From NCBI RefSeq assembly GCF_958295425.1, contig NC_081136.1:18799390-18863389 (forward strand): a stretch of DNA of 64,000 nt, given 5' to 3'. Made by a program: the position numbers and the translations under genes. Positions 60,001-64,000 of this stretch are shown in pieces. Positions within the stretch are counted from its first letter, which is position 1; each line of letters starts with the position of its first letter. Origin of the DNA: Solea solea. Taxonomy: Eukaryota > Chordata > Actinopteri > Pleuronectiformes > Soleidae. The notes beneath the pieces are model-generated. The model saw nothing but the letters and a program-made list of their open reading frames with translations. It had not been told where the DNA came from and searched no databases.

Positions 60001-61010
60001 AGCCATCTATCCCCACCACAGTGTCTGAATCCACCATTCAAACTGATTCAGTAACATCTCAGCCAACTGACACGTCGTCAGCAACAGTTACTCCCACTGA
60101 CACAGTTATAACTGAGCCATCAAAGACAACAGTGCTCTCTGAACCAACCACTGAGACTGCTAAACCAACATCAGGAACTACAGGGACAACATTGGCATCT
60201 CAACCATCAATTACTAGTGACTTTGTGTCTACACTTACTACTGTGTCATTATCTTCTGAGCCTTCGAAGACCACCATGGTATCTCAAAGCACCAAGCCTA
60301 GTGATATAGTAACATCTGTTCCTCACAATACAACCATTACAACTACAGCAACTGCCCAGACTGACAAACCAACATCACTGCCAATAGGAAGTCACACATC
60401 TCAATCAACCAGCCCAACCTACACATTAACATCTCCATCTTCTCTGACCACATCACCTGTCAATCTAACCACTACAACCAACGTACCACCCACTCAAACA
60501 ACTCCTAGTGCCTCATCCCTCCCACCAACAGGTTCAACAACCACAACACAAATTGTTGCATCAACAGTCCTGCCAACTTCAATCATGTCATCAACAAAGC
60601 TACAAAGTGACTCATCAACAACATTTCCAATTACAACACTCCTCTCAACAACTCCTCAAACAACCATAAAACCATCAACAACTGCAAAGCCTTTAGATTG
60701 CAAAAACGGTGGATACTACAATGGATCTGACTGCATATGTCCTCCTGGGTTCAACGAAACCCTTTGTGAAAATGTTATAGACTTTCAGCCAGGTATTGTT
60801 AATTTCAAGCAAAAACTTTCATTGCTAACTGAGTACACTTTTCTGAAAATATTTAATATCTACAGTTTCTAACTATGTCTTTTTTTTATTTCAGAAACAC
60901 TGAATCGGTCAGTTGTGGTTGACATGGTGATCCATCAGGAATACGATGAAAGATACAATGACAAACAATCACCTGAATATAAAGAGTTTGTTGGAAACTT
61001 CACCACTCAG
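1..61010 (+). CDS. Giant membrane-tethered mucin (MUC3/MUC12/MUC17-like), internal to partial 3' part
   Basis: This is a cell-surface mucin gene, open at both window edges. Exon A (1-60792, first whole codon at base 3) is read without a stop. It encodes about 20,080 residues of Ser/Thr/Pro tandem repeat, a unique PTS linker and a four-cysteine EGF-like module. A phase-1 GT-AG intron (60793-60894) joins it to exon B (60895-61010), which starts a SEA domain and ends in phase 0 at a GTAAAT donor. The order PTS repeats, EGF-like, SEA is that of transmembrane mucins MUC3/12/17. Such proteins form the glycocalyx of epithelia, and the SEA domain self-cleaves into two associated chains. No start codon is present: the first possible start by relaxed rules is a TTG inside the repeat at base 63, so the signal peptide lies upstream. 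The transmembrane and cytoplasmic exons lie downstream. Secreted gel-forming mucins are less likely because no VWD or cystine-knot sequence is seen. Orthology to one named MUC gene cannot be settled here. Confidence 0.9.
10360..13194 (+). repeat. Six-unit higher-order repeat (2,835 bp), reference copy
   Basis: Six successive unit types form a recognisable block: a VPATT unit with VISEP and SGTTG, a unit with TEPSQ, one with LSEL, one with SATATPT plus TETSK, one ordinary unit, and one with TTLSEST plus SLTSQ. Five units of 474 bp and one of 465 bp give 2,835 bp. Further copies start near 26866, 29701 and 37732, with the same marker order and the same 2,835-bp spacing to the next block. A copy near 32536 and shorter five-unit relatives near 13195 and 24505 keep the first units and differ in the rest. 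The match is by shared diagnostic variants, not by a computed alignment. Confidence 0.85.
21276..25049 (+). repeat. Tandem pair of four-unit blocks (1,887 bp each)
   Basis: A block of four units recurs with a period of 1,887 bp. It consists of a unit with SRTTDTT, an ordinary unit carrying the silent change CCCACTACAGTG, another ordinary unit, and a VPATT unit with VISEP. The SRT codon is at 21401 and again at 23288. The silent ACT change is near 21828 and 23716. The VPATT unit starts near 22618 and 24505. The second copy begins with a hybrid sequence (SGHTG) at about 23169-23180, which I read as the exchange junction. Outer limits are approximate. Confidence 0.85.
29266..44853 (+). repeat. 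Tandem duplication of a 17-unit block (8,031 bp) and its 16-unit copy (7,557 bp)
   Basis: Copy 1 spans about 29266-37296 and copy 2 about 37297-44853. Rare variants recur in the same order. TTLSEST occurs near 29393 and 32227, then 37423 and 40258 (offset 8,031). A silent GACACTACT occurs near 33100 and 41131 (offset 8,031). The TENAT variant occurs at 35673 and 43230 (offset 7,557). The SRT codon occurs at 36041 and 43598 (offset 7,557). The change of offset by exactly 474 bp shows that copy 2 has lost one unit, the SATATPT/TETSK unit found near 34462 in copy 1, or that copy 1 gained it. The duplication is therefore recent on the scale of the array. Confidence 0.88.
51285..55030 (+). repeat. 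Tandem pair of four-unit blocks (1,857 bp each) near the 3' end of the array
   Basis: Two adjacent copies share a set of rare variants at an offset of 1,857 bp. They are: SESLAT at about 51333 and 53190; a unit with TEKST, SQQTD and the 21-bp deletion, with phase points near 51931 and 53788; VPDTT near 52837 and 54699; and TPTPGT at 53124 and 54981. The length fits four units minus two 9-bp and one 21-bp deletions. The copies look almost identical, so this is among the youngest expansions in the array. Confidence 0.88.
60231..60695 (+). other. Unique Ser/Thr/Pro linker between repeat array and EGF-like module
   Basis: After DFVS the reading frame continues without tandem periodicity, but composition stays Thr/Ser/Pro-rich. 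A degenerate echo of the repeat is visible at the start (SSEPSKTTMVSQ resembles the unit segment TEPSKTTVLSEP), which suggests decayed units at the array edge. Unlike the array, it contains N-linked sequons (NTT and NLT). It probably acts as a glycosylated stalk that holds the EGF/SEA region away from the repeat domain. Confidence 0.85.
60696..60770 (+). other. EGF-like module of the mucin
   Basis: Cysteine codons at 60699, 60732, 60738 and 60765 give the pattern C-x10-C-x-C-x8-C with the typical NGG, CxCPPGF and LCE residues of the EGF fold's second half. A single EGF-like module before the SEA domain is usual in MUC3/12/17. Two N-glycosylation sequons, NGS and NET, lie inside it. These are the first cysteines in the window's coding sequence. 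Confidence 0.88.
60793..60894 (+). other. Phase-1 GT-AG intron, 102 bp
   Basis: The donor is CAG|GTATTG after the EGF-like module. The acceptor is TTTATTTCAG|AAACAC, preceded by a T-rich tract. A consensus-like branch point CTAAC sits at 60869-60873, about 22 bases before the AG. Splicing joins G|AA to form Glu, and the downstream exon then reads straight into a SEA-like sequence, which supports the junction. Unspliced, the frame runs 26 codons into the intron and stops at TAA 60870-60872, inside the branch-point motif. Confidence 0.85.
60895..61010 (+). other. Exon encoding the N-terminal part of the SEA domain
   Basis: The exon continues the mucin frame from a split Glu codon for 38 further residues and ends with TTQ at a GTAAAT donor (61011). 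The pattern VVVDMVIHQEY, then YNDKQSPEYKEF, resembles the first strand and helix of SEA domains in MUC3/12/17. Two N-glycosylation sequons (NRS and NFT) are present. The self-cleavage motif of SEA domains, usually GSVVV-like, is not in this exon and should be in the next one, outside the window. Confidence 0.85.
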
Positions 61011-61392
61011 GTAAATTAAATTAATTAAATATGTTGTATTAATTAACACACTGAACAGCTATATTAAGCAAATACACAATACAGAGGGTATGTTGTGTAG
61101 TAATCTCTTAGCTTGGTGAACAACAATGTACAAATCTGCTGTAACACTTAGTTTCAAAGTTCAACAATTATAATCTGTAGAGATAATATTCAAAGAGGTA
61201 ACATTTTTGAACACATTTACTGTACTGTATATTTGCTTTTGGTTATGAGTGATGACGTGCATTATAAGTTTCTTGGTAAAACTTTGAAAAAAGAAGACGC
61301 CGACTGTCTGGATTTTATTTTAATGCACACTCAATTCTGGTTTATGAGCGCCAGGCACTTTTTTTGGGACTAAGTTGGACTGTTTCCTAGTG

Positions 61393-61400
61393 TGTTAGGG
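61393..61400. repeat. Left target-site duplication of the hAT element
   Basis: TGTTAGGG lies directly before the left inverted repeat and matches the 8 bases after the right one. Confidence 0.93.
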
Positions 61401-61995
61401 CAGTGGTCCCCAACCCCCGGGTCAATTGGTCGCAGAGAAAGAATACATAACTTACATTATTTCCGTTTTATTTATTATCAGATTCTGAACAATGTTTTAT
61501 TTTGAAAAATTATCGGATTCTCTGACCACATCTGTCTATGACTTACTCTTGACGCATGTCAAGAGGCTTGCCTCGGTCACATGTCACGGTCAAAGAAGAA
61601 GATCAACTGCTGGTGATCGCAAAATGACGGCAGCATTAAAATTATGTTTGAGACAATAACTCTGCCGGTGTTCTGGATTAAAGACATAGCAGAATACCCT
61701 GAGATCGCCACAGTAGCACTGTAAACCCTGTTGCCATTTCAGACATCCTATCTGTATGAAGCAGGGTGAGCTGTTGACGAACTGCTGCTGTTGTGCGATG
61801 TTACGAGGATGCTGCTAATAAATTTGCATACACAGCGGATTCACGTTTATTATTATAATTCGAAAATATCAGTTTTTATGCCGGTCGTATCATTTTATTT
61901 TGTTATATTTATCCGCCACACATTAAAGGTCGGTCCGTGAAAATATTGTCTGACATTAAACCGGTCCGTGGCGCAATAAAGGTTGGGGACCACTG
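61401..61995 (+). mobile_element. Non-autonomous hAT-superfamily DNA transposon, 595 bp, complete
   Basis: The left end CAGTGGTCCCCAACC (61401-61415) and right end GGTTGGGGACCACTG (61981-61995) are perfect 15-bp inverted repeats of the CAGNGGTCCCCAACC type seen in Charlie-like hAT elements. The insertion is flanked on both sides by the identical 8-bp sequence TGTTAGGG, the target duplication length of hAT transposases. Subterminal CGGTCCGTG motifs near the right end are also typical of this group. No open frame for a transposase is present, so it was mobilised in trans. Strand is arbitrary. Confidence 0.93.
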
Positions 61996-62003
61996 TGTTA
62001 GGG
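61996..62003. repeat. Right target-site duplication of the hAT element
   Basis: TGTTAGGG lies directly after the right inverted repeat, identical to 61393-61400. Equality of the two copies suggests a fairly young insertion. Confidence 0.93.
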
Positions 62004-62374
62004 GACATTGATTCCCATTTCCGTCCTTTCCTGGCATCGGTACCAAAGGAGTTTCACCGCCGTGAGTTTGTTTTCCTGATCTCCAGGAGGGTCCGCAGGA
62101 GATGCGTGCACGCCCTCAGTAAGCCGGCAAATATGTCAAAACTAATGAGTGGTGGAGAGCGAGGAGTTTGGATCAGACTACCCATGTTATTGATCCAACT
62201 CAGGACTAATTTTCCCACTGGCGGTGGACCCTGCCTCTACAGCCGGAGTCTCTCGAGCAGAGTCAGCTGTTCTAGCCCAGCTGGATGAGGAGGACACAGG
62301 GTCGGAGCGGAGGAGTGTGTGCAGCTATTTCATGCAGTGGACTGCTATGGTCTGCGGAACACTCCAAGATCCAT

Positions 62375-63136
62375 ATGGCTTTTCTTAATGCCTGGTCATA
62401 TCTAATAAGATATTCATCCTCCACGACTTTTATACTTCCAACTCTCTGAATCTCATGTTTGTGACTGAAACTTGGATGCGTGAGGGCATTGTCGCACCTC
62501 TGCTTGTCCTCCTGAAACCAGTTTCTTCAGCTCTCCAAGACTGAAGAGGAAGGGTCGTGGCTTCACATTTTAATGGCAGATTTTTGTGCAGAGAGATTTT
62601 AAAACCTGTTTTTTACCAGCTTTGAGCTGTGATTTATCATCCTCCAGGGCAAGATTTTGATTTCATACTTTGACTTTGTATCTGATCTCATTTTACGTCA
62701 TGACAGGATATTGATAGTGGGTGATTTTAATATTCACACTTGCATGGTCAAAGACTTTTTGAACATAATTAAGTCCTTCAACAATCTGACCCAGTTTGTG
62801 TCTGTGCCAACCCACCAGCATGGACATACATTGGATCTGGTGTTAGGCCATGGCCTGTGCTTTTCAATCAATGAACTCTGTGTACTTCTAGTTTTAGATC
62901 ATGTTCTGATCTTATTTGATATAATAGTCTCAAATCTCTCTTGTAAAATGCAATCAAGAAGTAATTCAAGGATTTCTAGTTTCATCAGCCCTGCTGCTTT
63001 AATTGATTTTGATTTTATGACTGCCTGCTGTGGTAGAGCCAATTTTTATTCAGCATACTCAGTGGATCATCTCGCTGAGAACTTTAATGGTGTGCTCCGT
63101 GGGCTGCTGGACTCTTTAGGTCCTGAAAAGATGTGA
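62375..63136 (+). pseudogene. LINE AP-type endonuclease domain, broken
   Basis: This piece encoded the endonuclease that nicks target DNA for reverse transcription. The N-terminal motif block (FLNA, SNKIFIL, FVTETWM) lies in two frames between 62375 and about 62480, with a frameshift near 62392. It is followed by stops. From 62657 an open stretch of 159 codons carries the catalytic-loop motif GDFNIH and the C-terminal HTLDLVL block. At the place where SDH (a catalytic His motif) is expected, the sequence reads LDH, a change at a normally invariant serine. The frame ends at a TGA at 63134-63136 where related proteins continue into a WLNEDL-like block, visible shortly afterwards in another frame. 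Not functional. Confidence 0.82.
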
Positions 63137-63209
63137 AAGTGTCCTCAAAAGAACCCCGCACCCTGGCTCAATGAAGACTTGATATCACTGAGACAAAGCT
63201 GATGAAAGC

Positions 63210-63569
63210 TTGAACACCAGTGGCATCACCAATAGTCTGACTCTCTTCCAGATCAGGATGGCAGCTGCTAAAGCAACTTACTTTTCCAGTCTGATCAGTG
63301 ACAACAAGCACAATCCCCAACAGTTATTTGATACTGTTGCTAGACTCACTAAGGTTGATCAGCTAGTCATTAGCACAGATCTATCCGCTCAGGGCTTTTT
63401 GGCTTATGACAATGACAGGATAATTGATATAAGGTCTCAAATACCACGGTCTAGAACTAGCATGTTTGATATTGCTGCAACAATGTCAAACCATAGTAGT
63501 CACTGCTTCTCTGTGTTCGAGCTCCCTTCCCTGACTGATCTGACAGAGGCTGTCATAGAGACGAGATAA
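63210..63569 (+). pseudogene. LINE linker region between endonuclease and reverse transcriptase
   Basis: An open stretch carries the linker motifs KATYFSSLISDNKHNP, LFDTVARLTK and IIDIRSQI, which in L2-like LINE proteins lie between the endonuclease and the reverse transcriptase. It ends at a TAA (63567-63569). The next block (SLDPLPPWVVKDL, then the RT motifs) continues in the same frame, so this stop is a single nonsense mutation within the old reading frame. Confidence 0.78.
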
Positions 63570-64000
63570 ACTTTTTCTCTTGACCCTCTGCCTCCCTGGG
63601 TTGTTAAGGACCTTTGGCCTACCTTAGGCAGCTATGTTTTGTCTATTTTGCACTACTCACTTTCTACTGGAGTTTTTCCATCTTGTTTTAAAACTGCTGT
63701 GATCAAGCCTTTGTTGAAGAAACCAGGCCTGAATGTAAATTATTTTGGTAATCACCTACCTGTCTCAAATCTATTATTTTTCTCTAAAGTTTTTGAGAAT
63801 GTGGTGTCAAAGCAGCTTTTAAATTATTTGCCACCTTTGATTTTTTTGAGCCACTACAGTCTGCTTTCCGGATCAATCATTCCACAGAAACAGCAGTGGC
63901 TAAAGTATTGAAGCTATCAAGTTCATCTGTTGCTGGCTGCTGACCGTGACTCTTCATCTTCACAGTGGATCACTACATATTACAGAAAAGACTCCATAAT
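63570..64000 (+). pseudogene. LINE reverse transcriptase, N-terminal fragment, broken and cut by window edge
   Basis: The fragment carries the RT finger motifs STGVFPSCFKTAVIKPLLKK and LPVSNLLFFSKVFENVV in the frame of 63639-63911. It then carries QSAFRINHSTETAVAKV in another frame from 63857, so a frameshift lies near 63840-63856. The usual NYRPVSNLPF block reads NHLPVSNLLF here. Shortly afterwards the AAFD-type catalytic region appears deleted: VDHYILQKRL follows almost directly after an LLAADRDS-like stretch at about 63930-63995. The YxDD active site would lie beyond the window. Confidence 0.8.

Larger units (their letters stand above)
3..60230 (+). repeat. 474-bp (158-aa) coding tandem repeat array, 127 full units plus one partial
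   Basis: The unit, phased on CTGGTAACTGAAGAATCC, recurs every 474 bp from base 3 to 59898, and the last partial unit stops matching at 60230. One unit encodes 158 residues, of which I count 78 Ser/Thr (49%) and 11 Pro. It normally has a single Trp (TAWTD), a single Lys, no Cys and no Asn, so it suits dense O-glycosylation and lacks N-glycosylation sites. Length variants are all in frame. Twenty-seven units have the VPATT (or VPDTT) junction, 9 bp shorter. Three lack 6 bp (near 16245, 18600 and 48350). Two lack 21 bp (near 52195 and 54053). Units are nearly identical across the array, with substitutions recurring as shared haplotypes rather than at random. Units in roughly the last 9 kb are more divergent, as expected at an array edge. 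Confidence 0.97.
61011..64000 (+). other. Large intron of the mucin gene (continues past window)
   Basis: No continuation of the SEA domain was found to the right edge, so this is taken as one intron of at least 2,990 bp. Its first ~390 bases are AT-rich, begin with a TTAATTAA-rich stretch, and hold no gene I can support. The remainder is transposon sequence, listed separately. A small exon hidden in the repeats cannot be excluded. Confidence 0.7.
62004..64000 (+). mobile_element. Degenerate LINE retrotransposon (L2/CR1-group-like), runs off right edge
   Basis: Conserved blocks occur in LINE order on the + strand: an AP-endonuclease N-terminal part with TETW, then GDFNIH, a C-terminal HTLDLVL block, a linker with FDTVARLT and IIDIRSQI, then reverse-transcriptase finger motifs. 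They lie in different frames with intervening stops, so the copy is dead. The block style is that of L2/CR1-group elements abundant in fish, but clade assignment is from memory of motifs only. The left end is uncertain: the part at 62004-62370 is GC-richer and may be 5' sequence of the same element. If so, the element may begin left of the hAT insertion, near 61.25-61.35 kb. Confidence 0.8.

Noticed and set aside
3..60230. A CRISPR array, or a bacterial or fungal serine-rich adhesin or flocculin.
   Set aside because: There are no short repeats with unique spacers. A GT-AG intron, an EGF-SEA mucin end and adjacent LINE and hAT sequences identify a vertebrate gene.
61011..61060. AT-rich TTAATTAA palindromes after the SEA exon as a regulatory site.
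   Set aside because: Simple AT-rich intron sequence explains them, and no known factor site or structure could be supported.
61011..61392. Continuation of the SEA domain in this interval.
   Set aside because: No frame gives a SEA-like sequence with a credible acceptor, so the next exon is taken to be outside the window.
61983..62288. A 101-codon open stretch starting in the right end of the hAT element.
   Set aside because: It crosses the transposon end and target duplication into LINE-like sequence, so its start is accidental. Part may be old LINE coding sequence, but no domain was recognised.

Overview
The window is vertebrate genomic DNA, most likely from a teleost fish. This is inferred from a MUC3/12/17-type mucin gene end (Ser/Thr/Pro repeats, then EGF-like, then SEA), a 102-bp GT-AG intron, a short hAT-type DNA transposon and a decayed LINE whose conserved blocks look like the L2/CR1-group elements common in fish. 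No prokaryotic features, RNA genes or CRISPR array were seen.

Bases 1 to about 60230 are one uninterrupted tandem array of a 474-bp (158-codon) repeat. It is read in a single open frame that enters the window already open and contains no stop. I count 127 complete units plus a truncated 128th. All unit-length differences are multiples of three: 27 units are 9 bp shorter, three lack 6 bp and two lack 21 bp. The sum 127 x 474 - 303 matches the measured distance between the first and last phase markers exactly. The array has nested higher-order structure: 4-, 6- and 16/17-unit blocks are themselves duplicated, and some blocks recur about 27 and 30 kb apart.

At 60231-60792 the array gives way to a non-repeated Ser/Thr/Pro linker and a four-cysteine EGF-like module, then a splice donor. 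A 102-bp intron (60793-60894) leads to a 116-bp exon (60895-61010) encoding the start of a SEA domain. The rest of the SEA domain, the transmembrane segment and the cytoplasmic tail must lie beyond the window, as must the start codon and signal peptide. The protein is therefore a membrane-tethered, heavily O-glycosylated gel-barrier mucin of more than 20,000 residues, encoded largely by one exon longer than 60 kb.

Bases 61011-64000 look intronic. They hold about 390 bp of AT-rich unique sequence, a complete 595-bp non-autonomous hAT element with 15-bp terminal inverted repeats and a perfect 8-bp target duplication, and then a degenerate LINE (endonuclease and the start of reverse transcriptase, broken by frameshifts and stops) that runs off the right edge.

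The outstanding feature is the size and near-perfect coding integrity of the mucin array together with its visible record of unequal exchange. I did not find a new multi-gene system.
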